Shown in pieces: positions 1-7,759 of a stretch of DNA of 10,603 bases. The DNA lies in the NCBI GenBank assembly GCA_001873285.1, contig MNYV01000094.1, positions 1-10,603 of the forward strand, written 5' to 3'. Positions within the stretch are counted from its first letter, which is position 1; each line of letters starts with the position of its first letter. Position numbers and translations under genes: made by a program. The notes under the pieces are model-generated. The model ran no database searches and had not been told where the DNA came from. It saw nothing but the letters and a program-made list of their open reading frames with translations. The DNA comes from Nitrospirae bacterium CG2_30_53_67. Lineage in GTDB: Bacteria; CG2-30-53-67.

Positions 1-1
1 A

Positions 2-205
2 AGAAAGACAACACTGGATTATCTTAGATCCTTATACATCTCTTATGGTTCTAATTGCGAATTGGAGACACAAGTATTACTCGCTGGAGATCTTGGTTAT
101 ATCAGGGATGAGAAGTTAAAGAGACTTAAGAGTGATATCGAGGAGGTTGAGCGGATGCTCAAGGCACTGATCAAATCACTGGAAAACAAACACTTGACCC
201 CTTGA
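2..205 (+). CDS. S23/four-helix-bundle family protein, 3' end only
   Basis: This open frame enters from outside the window and gives 67 C-terminal residues before TGA at 203-205. The visible protein contains DYLRSLYISYGSNCELETQ, then LAGDLGYIRDEKLKRLKSD and a final helix ending ALIKSLENKHLTP. This is the C-terminal half of the small four-helix-bundle family first described as proteins encoded in 23S rRNA intervening sequences, usually about 115-125 residues long, so about half is missing here. The family forms oligomeric helical bundles; most chromosomal members have no proven function. It is distantly related to the accessory protein bAvd of diversity-generating retroelements, but no reverse transcriptase is visible here. 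The last codons and the stop lie inside the CCTTGA-type repeat that begins at 191. The family call is confident; the function is unknown. Confidence 0.82.
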   Translation, partial: RKTTLDYLRSLYISYGSNCELETQVLLAGDLGYIRDEKLKRLKSDIEEVERMLKALIKSLENKHLTP

Positions 206-255
206 ACCCTGGAATCCTCGAACCCTTTTTACCCACTAAATGGGAGAAGAACCGT
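191..255 (+). repeat. 65-bp intergenic repeat, copy A
   Basis: The copy begins CACTTGACCCCTTGAACCC, continues with further CCTNGAACCC-like units, and ends in a conserved tail CTTTTTACCCACTAAATGGG followed by AGAAGAACCGT. Copy B at 7760-7824, read on the minus strand, matches it over the first 22 bases exactly and over the tail with two differences. The centre differs in the number and spelling of CCTTGA units. The copy overlaps the last five codons of the S23 gene and ends 26 bp before the triheme cytochrome start. The tail contains a small CCCA/TGGG inverted pair. Its role is unknown. Confidence 0.8.
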
Positions 256-281
256 AAATAAATTACTTTAAGGAATCCTCC

Positions 282-638
282 ATGAAGAAAACACTTTTAA
301 TGATGATCCTATCCGGCATGCTTATTTCATGGACAAGCCAAAGGCTCTGGCATCTCCCGGTCCCCTTCACTTTTGATTCCGAAGCGGCAGCCGAACCATC
401 CGTCAAGGAAACCGGATCCGAGGTTTATGTGATCAAAGACCTTCCGTGTTTCAAGTGCCATATCTATGAGCGCTTTGTCCAGGAGCCTGCGCCCGGCGTT
501 TTCTCCCACGCCCTCCATGTTCAGTTCGAGTACCACTGCAACCAATGCCACAGCTTCAGCGGCCACCGCCAGTTGATCATTAATACGACACTTTGCACCT
601 ATTGTCATGAAGCCGTACCGGAACTTAGGAAACACTGA
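282..638 (+). CDS. small triheme periplasmic c-type cytochrome (c7/c3-like)
   Basis: The 118-residue protein starts with a lysine-containing, hydrophobic N-terminus (about residues 1-25) that should send it through the Sec system; a possible cleavage region is the alanine-rich stretch near residue 36, though an uncleaved anchor cannot be excluded. It has three CXXCH heme-attachment motifs: CFKCH (56-60), CNQCH (86-90) and CTYCH (105-109). FSHALH just before the second motif offers extra histidines (76 and 79), the pattern of class III/c7 cytochromes with bis-histidine hemes. An AAGGA sequence lies about 7 bases before the ATG. It is the first gene of a unit with the sigma-54 regulator (12 bp downstream) and the heptaheme/cytochrome-b protein, and is the obvious candidate soluble or anchored electron partner of the latter. 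Not assigned to a named family member. Confidence 0.85.
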   Translation: MKKTLLMMILSGMLISWTSQRLWHLPVPFTFDSEAAAEPSVKETGSEVYVIKDLPCFKCHIYERFVQEPAPGVFSHALHVQFEYHCNQCHSFSGHRQLIINTTLCTYCHEAVPELRKH

Positions 639-650
639 TTCCGGAAAGTG

Positions 651-2039
651 ATGGATATCCGAATGAAGGCACGAATTCTCTTTATCGACGACGAGCTTCC
701 CATGAGGGAGATGTTTCAGCGGCTCTTTCAGGATTCGGAATACGAAATCCTCCTGGCAAGCGACGGCATGGAGGGGCTCGAGATCTTTGACAAAGAAAAG
801 GTGCATCTGGTCGTCACCGATTTCAGCATGCCGGGCATGACCGGAATGGACGTGCTCAGGGAAATCAAGCAAAAAGACCAGAACGTCCCGGTCATTCTGA
901 TTACGGCATTTGCAACCATCGAGACCGCCGTAGAGGCCATCAAGGTCGGCGCCTATGATTATATCACCAAGCCTTTTGATCCGGATGCCATTGAGATTAC
1001 GATCAAGAACGCCCTTTCTCACAAACAACTGGTGGATGAAAATCTTTTTTTGAAGCAGAAGCTCAAGGATGTGGAAACCCGGTCCGGCATCATCGGGGAG
1101 TCTCCCAGGTTGAAGGAGGTTTTCCATCTGATCGAGAAAGTCGCTCCTACGGATGCAACGGTTCTGATTCAAGGAGATAGCGGAACCGGAAAGGAACTGG
1201 TTGCCAGGAGACTTCATGAGCTGAGCACGCGAAGAGACAAGACCTTCCTGTCCATCAACTGCGGGGCTTTACCGCTGACCCTGCTGGAAAGCGAGCTTTT
1301 CGGATATGAAAAGGGGTCCTTCACCGGGGCCACATCGTCCAAGGAAGGCCTGTTCAAGGCCGCGGATGGGGGGACTTTATTTCTGGACGAGATCGGCGAT
1401 ATGCCGCAGGCCCTCCAGGTCAAGCTTCTGCGTGTCCTGCAGGATAAGGAGATTCTTCCCATCGGCGGTCGAAAATCCTTTACCGTTAATGTGCGGATCC
1501 TCTCTGCCACCAACAAGAACCTGAAGGAAGAAATTGAGAAGGGGCGATTCAGGGAAGATCTTTATTACCGAATCAATATCTTTACCATTGACGTCCCTCC
1601 GCTCAGGGAGAGGACCGAGGATATCCCCCTTCTTCTGAACCATTTTATGAAGCGCTACAACAAAGAGTTCGGGAAAAATGTCGACAGGGTATCCCCGGAA
1701 CTGATGCGATTCTTTCTGGAATACGACTGGCCTGGAAATATCCGGGAGCTTGAGAACTATGTGGAGCGGGCCATCCTCATGGCCGAAGGCAAGCAGCTTG
1801 AACTTTCTGCAATTCCCGCAGATGTCCAGGTCCCATCAAAAACCTCTTCAGGAGAACCAGAGGATATCCTTCCTTTTAAGGAAGCCAAGGAAAATTTTGA
1901 ACGGAACTATATTGTCTTTCTTCTGAAAAAATACAACGGGGTCATCTCCAAGGCTGCTCGTGCATCCCGGATTCCCAGGCCGAACTTTTATGAGAAACTG
2001 AAGAAGTACGGGATCGTCCAGATCAAAAAACCGAACTGA
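651..2039 (+). CDS. NtrC-family sigma-54-dependent response regulator
   Basis: The 462-residue protein has the full three-domain layout and usual length of NtrC-type activators. The receiver domain (about 7-122) has acidic D13/D14, phospho-acceptor D57 in VVTDFSMPG, T85 and K107 in TKPF. The AAA+ domain (about 147-385) has Walker A GDSGTGKE (175-182), the sigma-54 contact loop as GSFTGA (222-227; Ser replaces the commoner Ala), Walker B LFLDEIGD and the WPGNIRELEN signature. A Fis-type helix-turn-helix ends the protein (about 430-455, ending FYEKLKKYGI). It would use ATP hydrolysis to open sigma-54 RNA polymerase promoters when phosphorylated. GTG at 648 or ATG at 663 are possible starts; ATG 651 is chosen because GGAAAG sits just upstream, though the spacing is short. 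It lies between two cytochrome genes, which it may regulate; the convergent kinase at 3790-5592 is the nearest candidate partner. The family is certain; the target is inferred. Confidence 0.95.
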   Translation: MDIRMKARILFIDDELPMREMFQRLFQDSEYEILLASDGMEGLEIFDKEKVHLVVTDFSMPGMTGMDVLREIKQKDQNVPVILITAFATIETAVEAIKVGAYDYITKPFDPDAIEITIKNALSHKQLVDENLFLKQKLKDVETRSGIIGESPRLKEVFHLIEKVAPTDATVLIQGDSGTGKELVARRLHELSTRRDKTFLSINCGALPLTLLESELFGYEKGSFTGATSSKEGLFKAADGGTLFLDEIGDMPQALQVKLLRVLQDKEILPIGGRKSFTVNVRILSATNKNLKEEIEKGRFREDLYYRINIFTIDVPPLRERTEDIPLLLNHFMKRYNKEFGKNVDRVSPELMRFFLEYDWPGNIRELENYVERAILMAEGKQLELSAIPADVQVPSKTSSGEPEDILPFKEAKENFERNYIVFLLKKYNGVISKAARASRIPRPNFYEKLKKYGIVQIKKPN

Positions 2040-2054
2040 CCGGGCCTGCAGACC

Positions 2055-3743
2055 ATGAAGCGCCTGAACCTATTGCTTCTCTTTTCCCTGATGATGTTCT
2101 TTCAGGCCTCTTTTCTTGAAGCAGTCTCTGCTCCTGAGAAGCAGAGTCCTCCCATGTGCCTGGGCTGCCACAGCAATTTAACAGGAAAGAATTTTATCCA
2201 CCTGCAAAGACACCAAAAATCCGTTCATGGTCATCTCTCGTGCCTTTCGTGTCACAGCCCAGATCGGGTGGCCTCGATTGACCCGGTACACCGTCAAAGC
2301 GTACCGTCCAATGCAGCCTTAGCGGCTTATCCTGAACCGTTGAGCCGGAAAAGCCGGTTTCCGGACGCTCTAACCGCCTGCGGGCGCTGTCATGAACGTA
2401 TCTTCGGACAGGTCAGGCAGAGTGTCCACGGCCGGGCAGTTTTTGAAAAGGGAAATCCCGATGCGGCCTTCTGCAGTGATTGTCATACCCCCATCCATTA
2501 TATCAAGGCCGTGTCGGATGTTTCCTCCTCGGTTGCCCGATCCAACCTCATCCATACATGCAGCCAATGCCATGCAAACCGGGTTATCGCATCCAGATAC
2601 CATCTCAATGTCTCCGTAGTACAATCTTACAAGGCCCACTTTCACGGCAAGAAATACAGCCTCGGAAGCAAGGAGACCCCGACATGCGCCGTCTGCCACG
2701 GGCACCATACGATCCGGGATGTCAAGGATCCGGAGTCCCCGGTCTCGCCGGAGAACAAGGTCTCTCTCTGTGCCCGGTGCCATGAGGGGGCCACTCCTGC
2801 GTTCTCGGAATTATTCACCCATACTCCCTTGAATGCGGGCAGCAATCCGATGGCTTTGCGGGTCAGAAAGGTCCTGGTTGCCTTTCTGGTGATCTTCGTA
2901 TGTGTCCTGAGTCTTCACCTTCTTCTCGATATTGCAAAAGAGATTCGGTCATTGGGGCGAAAAGCAAGAACGAGCCATACGAGAAATGAAATCCCATGGA
3001 CGCTCTTCCAGCGTCTTCCCAAAAAGGTCGAGCGCATGGATCTTCATCTCCGCATACAGCATGCGCTTCTTTTTATTGCCGTTTTCTATCTGGCCGCGTC
3101 GGGTATCGCCCTGAAGTTTCCGGAAATGCACTTCTCTGAGACTTGGATAGGTTTATGGGGAGGCGTGGAGAATGCCGGGCGCCTGCATCGTTTTTCCGCT
3201 CTCATTTTGATGATCGATCTCCTCTATCATCTCCTCTATTTAGGGATTCAGGGATTCAGGAAAAAGCTATGCCTGAGTATGATCCCCAGGATTGAGGACT
3301 TTCGCCATCTTTGTCAAAATCTCCGGTACCTTTCCGGACGGGGCGGGGACAGGCCCCGTTTCGGAACGTTCACTTATATCCAGAAGCTCGATTACTGGGT
3401 GGTGATGATCGTAGTCCTGATCATGATCATCACAGGACTGATGTATTGGTTTCCTGTGATCGCGGTCCGAATCTTTCCTGACCCTGTTTTCAAATGGATA
3501 TGGGGGGCGGCCTATGTGATCCACAGCACCGAGGCTATACTGATCCTCTTTTTCGCCTTTGTATGGCACTTTTATCATGTTCACCTGAAAAGCCGTGTCT
3601 TCCCCATGAGCTGGATATGGATAACAGGAAAGATAGACCTGGAGGATCTGATGGAAGAACATCCGGGAAACTTCGAAGAGATCCTCGATGCTGAAAGGAA
3701 AAAGGGAGAACCGGACACGAAAGGGGAGAGCGGCTCCGAATGA
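2055..3743 (+). CDS. heptaheme cytochrome c fused to b-type cytochrome membrane domain (CbcL-like architecture)
   Basis: The 562-residue protein has an N-terminal signal sequence (about 1-26) and then a periplasmic part with seven CXXCH motifs: CLGCH 35, CLSCH 63, CGRCH 109, CSDCH 140, CSQCH 169, CAVCH 211 and CARCH 239. SVHG sequences recur near the first and third hemes, as in bis-histidine multiheme cytochromes. The C-terminal half has about five membrane helices (about 271-292, 335-353, 379-398, 447-470, 487-507) with histidines suited to b-heme ligation (H336, H378, H392, H490, H505), typical of the cytochrome b561/FdnI-HydC type. The layout resembles CbcL-type inner-membrane quinone oxidoreductases of metal-reducing bacteria, so menaquinol oxidation with transfer to periplasmic carriers, or the reverse, is likely. 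The start is 15 bp after the regulator stop, with only a weak ribosome site, suggesting coupled translation. The charged tail (after about 525) is probably cytoplasmic. The substrate is unknown. Confidence 0.9.
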   Translation: MKRLNLLLLFSLMMFFQASFLEAVSAPEKQSPPMCLGCHSNLTGKNFIHLQRHQKSVHGHLSCLSCHSPDRVASIDPVHRQSVPSNAALAAYPEPLSRKSRFPDALTACGRCHERIFGQVRQSVHGRAVFEKGNPDAAFCSDCHTPIHYIKAVSDVSSSVARSNLIHTCSQCHANRVIASRYHLNVSVVQSYKAHFHGKKYSLGSKETPTCAVCHGHHTIRDVKDPESPVSPENKVSLCARCHEGATPAFSELFTHTPLNAGSNPMALRVRKVLVAFLVIFVCVLSLHLLLDIAKEIRSLGRKARTSHTRNEIPWTLFQRLPKKVERMDLHLRIQHALLFIAVFYLAASGIALKFPEMHFSETWIGLWGGVENAGRLHRFSALILMIDLLYHLLYLGIQGFRKKLCLSMIPRIEDFRHLCQNLRYLSGRGGDRPRFGTFTYIQKLDYWVVMIVVLIMIITGLMYWFPVIAVRIFPDPVFKWIWGAAYVIHSTEAILILFFAFVWHFYHVHLKSRVFPMSWIWITGKIDLEDLMEEHPGNFEEILDAERKKGEPDTKGESGSE

Positions 3744-3789
3744 TCCTTTTCATGACTCAAGCTTATTGAGATGCGATAGAAGAGGTCTT

Positions 3790-5592
3790 TTATCCAAGCT
3801 CTTTTTCCTGATCACTCTCACAGGGAAGCGAAATAAAGAAGGTGGCGCCCTGGCCGGGCGTGCTCTCCACCCGGATATTCCCACCGTGATCCGTGATGAT
3901 TCTCTGCGTGATGCTCAGACCCAGGCCGGTCCCCTTGTCCTTCAGCTTGGTGCTGAAGAACGGGTCGAAAATCTTTGAGAGGGTTCCAGGCGGGATGCCC
4001 ATGCCCGTATCCCCCACTTCAATCACCACAGATCCCTGTCCGGGATTGTTTTCTGTCGTAATGGTCAGGACTCCGCCCTTGGGCATGGCCTGAAAGGCGT
4101 TGATGAACAGATTGACAAAGACCTGCTGGAGCCTGTCGGAACTTCCGGTGATCTTTTTGACATGCGGGCTGAGCCTCTTGATGATCCGGTAGTTCTTTTC
4201 CTCCTTGAACTGGTGTTCGACCATGGTTAGAGAGTCATCAATGATCCGGTTGACGTCCACGGTCTCATGCTCCTGCGCCGGATGTCTGGAATAGAGCAGG
4301 AGACTGCGGGTGAGCCGATCAATGCGAAAAGCCGCCTCGGAGATCCGTTTGATGTGATCTTTCTCCTCTTCATCACCGCATCTCCTCAAAAGCATCTTGG
4401 CGTATCCGACGATAATGGAGAGAGGATTCCCGACTTCGTGAGCGACTCCTGCGGCCATTTCACCGAGTGAAGCGAATTTCTCCTGATGGATCAGTTGCTG
4501 CACCGTCAGGTCGAGCTCCTCGCGTTGTTTCTGAAGAGACTGCACCATGTTGTTGAAAGAGTCGGCCAGAGTGGAAAGTTCGTCGTCGGACCCCGTCCGT
4601 ATTCGCCGGCTTAAATCTCCCTGCGCGACCCGGTCGGTCAGGACGGCCATTTCCCTGAGGGGCCTGCTGATGGTGCGGATAACGAAAAAATTAATCAGGG
4701 TGAGAATGATCATGATGACAAGCGAGATCGCGATGTAGTTGCTCACCACACTTCCTTTGGCCTGTGCCAGGTCATTGGTTGACATAATGACGCCGAAGAC
4801 GGCTTTGTTTTCCTCACCGATGCGAAGCGGAGAGAAAACGGCCTTGTACTCCTTGCCGGCCAGATAGACCTTTTCAAGAACGGATTCTCCCTTCCCCAGG
4901 ATTCTCTCGATGAGATCGGGTGTCACCCGAGCCTCGATTTTCTCTCCCCAGTCCGGGTTTTCCAAGGTAGACGAGATGATCTTGTCATTGTGGAGGATAA
5001 AGAGATCATTTTTGGTCTTGGACTTGACCTCTTCAAGATATTCATCATCCAGACCGAACCCCACCAGCACAACATCCGGTCTCCCGCTGCTTTCAAAGGG
5101 GACCACCACATCATAATCCAGATGGGTTTTTCCGTCCGTGGTTTTAAAGATCAGATCACTCAATTCTTCTCCTTTCAGGCCCCGTTTGATCATCTCCCGC
5201 TGTGCCCGATTTCCGCTCTGAAGAAAGCGTTCCGGCTCGATATAGATCCTGACCCCCTCCTTGATCAGAAGATCCATATGCGAGATGTCCATGGTCCGAT
5301 GAAGGACCGGGCTCTCGGTCTCATGGGCGGAGCTTTTAAAAGAGGCCAGGAGATCACCATAATGAATCGTTTGTTTTTCTTTCTCCTTGAAGAAGGCCTC
5401 CACGGTTTCCTTGTACACAAGGATATCCCGGCTGGTGCTTTTCTCAATCTGCTGAGACAGGATATTCACCACCAGGATCACCACAAGGATGATCGCGAGG
5501 AAAGAAAAGACAATGAATGGAAAGAGGATCTTGTTCTGAATGGTCCGGCGTTCAATAAAAAAATCGCGGCAGAAAGCGCTCAACTTACCCAT
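3790..5592 (-). CDS. membrane sensor histidine kinase with periplasmic sensor domain, HAMP and HATPase
   Basis: The 600-residue protein has membrane helix 1 (about 21-44), a long extracytoplasmic region (about 45-282) with the size and spacing of a double-Cache-type sensor, membrane helix 2 (about 284-305), a HAMP linker (about 303-358), a short coiled-coil, the phospho-acceptor H385 in AHEVGNP, and an ATPase domain with N-box (N494/N498), DTGMG (528-532), FDPFFST (542-548) and GTGLGLS (554-560). This is the NtrB/ZraS-like class that usually phosphorylates sigma-54 response regulators, which fits the NtrC-type regulator at 651-2039. The gene is convergent with the cytochrome unit (46 bp between stop codons). 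No strong ribosome site precedes the ATG at 5592, but no earlier in-frame start fits and the first membrane helix is intact. The ligand is not predictable from sequence. Confidence 0.95.
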   Translation of the reverse strand: MGKLSAFCRDFFIERRTIQNKILFPFIVFSFLAIILVVILVVNILSQQIEKSTSRDILVYKETVEAFFKEKEKQTIHYGDLLASFKSSAHETESPVLHRTMDISHMDLLIKEGVRIYIEPERFLQSGNRAQREMIKRGLKGEELSDLIFKTTDGKTHLDYDVVVPFESSGRPDVVLVGFGLDDEYLEEVKSKTKNDLFILHNDKIISSTLENPDWGEKIEARVTPDLIERILGKGESVLEKVYLAGKEYKAVFSPLRIGEENKAVFGVIMSTNDLAQAKGSVVSNYIAISLVIMIILTLINFFVIRTISRPLREMAVLTDRVAQGDLSRRIRTGSDDELSTLADSFNNMVQSLQKQREELDLTVQQLIHQEKFASLGEMAAGVAHEVGNPLSIIVGYAKMLLRRCGDEEEKDHIKRISEAAFRIDRLTRSLLLYSRHPAQEHETVDVNRIIDDSLTMVEHQFKEEKNYRIIKRLSPHVKKITGSSDRLQQVFVNLFINAFQAMPKGGVLTITTENNPGQGSVVIEVGDTGMGIPPGTLSKIFDPFFSTKLKDKGTGLGLSITQRIITDHGGNIRVESTPGQGATFFISLPCESDQEKELG

Positions 5593-5675
5593 GGTTTACC
5601 AAAAGTAAGGGGTGAAATGTTTGTTTGCTCGGGGGCAGGCTCAGCCTGAAACCTCTCCTTTTGATCCCCTTTACA

Positions 5676-5704
5676 TAGATAGTCCAATTCGACCTGCATG
5701 TCAA
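5676..5704 (-). promoter_or_regulatory. possible sigma-70 promoter for the histidine kinase
   Basis: On the minus strand a perfect TTGACA (5699-5704) is followed after 17 bases by TATCTA (5676-5681), about 84 bp upstream of the kinase start. The -35 match is exact but the -10 is poor, so this is a moderate to weak call. The 186-bp gap 5593-5778 holds no other gene that I can support, and gives the kinase room for its own promoter separate from the debranching enzyme gene upstream. Confidence 0.35.
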
Positions 5705-5778
5705 TAGGGAGATGATCCCCGAACCCCGATGTAAAAATTCTAACGGTTCCCTTCCCCTCGCGGCTCCCGCTCTGATTT

Positions 5779-7728
5779 TCATTTGAGATGCTCTCTCAGG
5801 GCGAGGTAGCCCCGCAGGACCTCGGCCACGCTCCAGGCCTGTGCGGGCGATCCTCCCGGCTGATGCGGGGGGTCTCCATCGAAGATCTCGCCTATGGTTC
5901 CTACGCCGTATACCTTGAGCTGTTCAATCAGGGGTTCCATGATATGGATACCAACCCGGCCGGGCAAGACCTTGATGCAGGCATCAATGTAGGGACCGAT
6001 CAGCCAGGCCCAGACCGTTCCCTGATGGTAGGCGCTGTCTCTTTCCCATGGCCCCCCCTCGCAGCGTTTCCGATAGGCGGGGTGATCCGGATTGAGGCTC
6101 CGGAGTCCGAATGGGGTAAGGAGTTTCTGCCGGACCAACTCCATGACCCGAACAGCCCGCTCCCTGCTGATGAGAGGGGAGTTCAGGGAGACGGCCAGCA
6201 CCTGGTTGGGGCGGAGCGATGGGTCAGGGCCGTTTTCCGTATCGATGACATCGTACAGAAACCCCCCTTCGGGATACCAGAACCGTTTGTTGAAATGGTC
6301 ACGGACCTTCTCTGCAAGGAATCCATAATCCCTCTTTAACCTCAGGGATTCCGCCCAGGAATCCATGCGCCGCAGGGCATGATGCCACAGGGCATTCACC
6401 TCCACGGGTTTGCCCATTCTCGGGGTGACGACCCAGTTTCCCACTTTCGCATCCATCCATGTCAATTGCAGGCCCGGCGTCCCGGCATAAATGAGTTTGT
6501 CCTGAGGGTCCATCCCGATTCCGAAGCGGGTCCCTTTTCGGTATTTCAGCATGACGGTTTCCATCGCGGGAAAGAGGGCCTTCAGGAGATGGGGGTCTCC
6601 TGTTCTTTTAAGGTACCTGTCCACCGCATGAAGATAGAGAAGAGAGCCGTCCACGGTGTTATATTCGCATCCTCCGGTCCCCTCTACGATGCGGTTCGGG
6701 ATCAATCCGTCGAGGATCAGCCTGGCATAGTAGACGAGGATCTCTCGAGCCTCGTCATAGCGGCCCGTGCAGAGCAGAAGGCCTTCAAGGCTGATCATGG
6801 TATCCCGTCCCCAATCCGTGAACCAGGGGTATCCGGCAAGGATGGCGGCCCTTCCGGTCTTCTCCCTGATGATGAACTGATCGGCGGCAAGGGCAAGGGA
6901 TTCGGTGATGGTATTCCGGACTGCAAGAGAAGAAAGGATGCGCTCTCTTCTTTTGACCTCGCGGCAGCGTATCTGCTGCGGGGAATCGGGCTCCTTCTCG
7001 CCGGAGGTCACCACCAGGGCCGCGGGGTGATCATGCGTGAAAGGAAAGATGCATTCACCCGGGCTGAACAGGTCTTCAACATCCGAAAGCCCCCGTTCCC
7101 TCTCTCGGACATACAGAAAGTCCCGATACCAGTACGGCGGGCCGGTGAAGGAGCCGCCGTTGAGATGAAAAATCAAGGTCGGCATGCCGGGATAGGGATG
7201 CAGGGAGATTTTCCCTTGTTCCGCCATCACCGAGGGGTCAAGCGCCGGATTTTCCCGGGTCAGGGAATGATAGTCCCGGTAGGCGATCAGCGGCCTGATG
7301 TGCAGCTTGCCTTGTCCCGGGGTGAGGAGGGTATAGAGGATGACCGTGGTCTCCTCTCCATAGGACATGAAGATCTCTTTTTTAAGACGGATCTGATCGA
7401 ATTCATAATAAAACGTCGGGAAGGGGTATCGCTCAAAGCCGGAAAGGAGAAGATGCCCCGCCGGGTGGATGGTCTCCCTGTACTGGTTGCAGCTTAAGTC
7501 ATACCGCATGCCTCGAATAATCAGGAACTCTTCAAGCTTGGAGAGGAGGACAAAGCGGTTCAATCCCTGTCCCGAGGAGACGAGAAGTCCGTGATAACGG
7601 CGCGTGTTTGTCCCGATGACCGTGGAAGAGGCATAGCCGCCGAGGCCGTTGGTTTCGATCCATTCGAGTTCAACGGCTTTGGAAAAATCGTTCAGGACCT
7701 CTCGGGAAACATGGATGCTCGGTTGCAT
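5779..7728 (-). CDS. glycogen debranching enzyme (amylo-alpha-1,6-glucosidase, GH133 type)
   Basis: The 649-residue protein has the layout of the bacterial/archaeal short debranching enzymes. An N-terminal domain carries ETNGLGGYASST (25-36) and the TNTRRYHGLLV sequence. An (alpha/alpha)6 catalytic domain follows, with GYPWFTDWGRDTM (299-311), TWMDAK (423-428), EVNALWHHAL (443-452), GGPWERDSAYHQGTVWAW (558-575) and the C-terminal EIFDGDPPHQPGGSPAQAW (614-632). It removes alpha-1,6 branch stubs from glycogen or related glucans in the cytoplasm, so the cell probably stores glycogen. ATG at 7728 is chosen because GGAAGGAG lies just upstream; an upstream in-frame ATG at 7797 would add 23 residues, but those are encoded by repeat copy B. 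No other glycogen gene is adjacent, so it appears to be transcribed alone or with sequence outside this view. The acidic residues D305, D309 and D426 lie in the conserved catalytic region; which one is the acid was not assigned. Confidence 0.95.
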   Translation of the reverse strand: MQPSIHVSREVLNDFSKAVELEWIETNGLGGYASSTVIGTNTRRYHGLLVSSGQGLNRFVLLSKLEEFLIIRGMRYDLSCNQYRETIHPAGHLLLSGFERYPFPTFYYEFDQIRLKKEIFMSYGEETTVILYTLLTPGQGKLHIRPLIAYRDYHSLTRENPALDPSVMAEQGKISLHPYPGMPTLIFHLNGGSFTGPPYWYRDFLYVRERERGLSDVEDLFSPGECIFPFTHDHPAALVVTSGEKEPDSPQQIRCREVKRRERILSSLAVRNTITESLALAADQFIIREKTGRAAILAGYPWFTDWGRDTMISLEGLLLCTGRYDEAREILVYYARLILDGLIPNRIVEGTGGCEYNTVDGSLLYLHAVDRYLKRTGDPHLLKALFPAMETVMLKYRKGTRFGIGMDPQDKLIYAGTPGLQLTWMDAKVGNWVVTPRMGKPVEVNALWHHALRRMDSWAESLRLKRDYGFLAEKVRDHFNKRFWYPEGGFLYDVIDTENGPDPSLRPNQVLAVSLNSPLISRERAVRVMELVRQKLLTPFGLRSLNPDHPAYRKRCEGGPWERDSAYHQGTVWAWLIGPYIDACIKVLPGRVGIHIMEPLIEQLKVYGVGTIGEIFDGDPPHQPGGSPAQAWSVAEVLRGYLALREHLK

Positions 7729-7759
7729 GGTCTCCTTCCGTCGGCAGGTGTAAATAAAG

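Noticed and set aside
2-205. Diversity-generating retroelement accessory gene (bAvd)
   Set aside because: The S23 family is related to bAvd, but no reverse transcriptase or template/variable repeat pair is visible, and the sequence fits ordinary S23 proteins better.
191-230. CRISPR-like reading of the CCTTGA units
   Set aside because: The units are short, adjacent and degenerate, with no spacers and no cas genes.
206-281. Sigma-54 or sigma-70 promoter for the cytochrome unit
   Set aside because: No GG-N10-GC pair of the sigma-54 type and no convincing -35/-10 pair at proper spacing was found in this gap.
327-1217. Long open frame of 296 codons on the minus strand
   Set aside because: It lies antisense to the triheme cytochrome and the sigma-54 regulator, both with clear domain motifs; its translation resembles no known family.
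3744-3789. Bidirectional terminator between the convergent cytochrome and kinase genes
   Set aside because: Only a five-base CTCAA/TTGAG stem at 3756-3770 is present, without a T run on either side.
4990-5649. Open frame of 219 codons on the plus strand
   Set aside because: Antisense to the histidine kinase sensor domain, with no recognisable motifs or ribosome site.
6379-7497. Long open frame of 372 codons on the plus strand
   Set aside because: It is antisense to the debranching enzyme, whose motifs are continuous across the region. Its composition is typical of a shadow frame.
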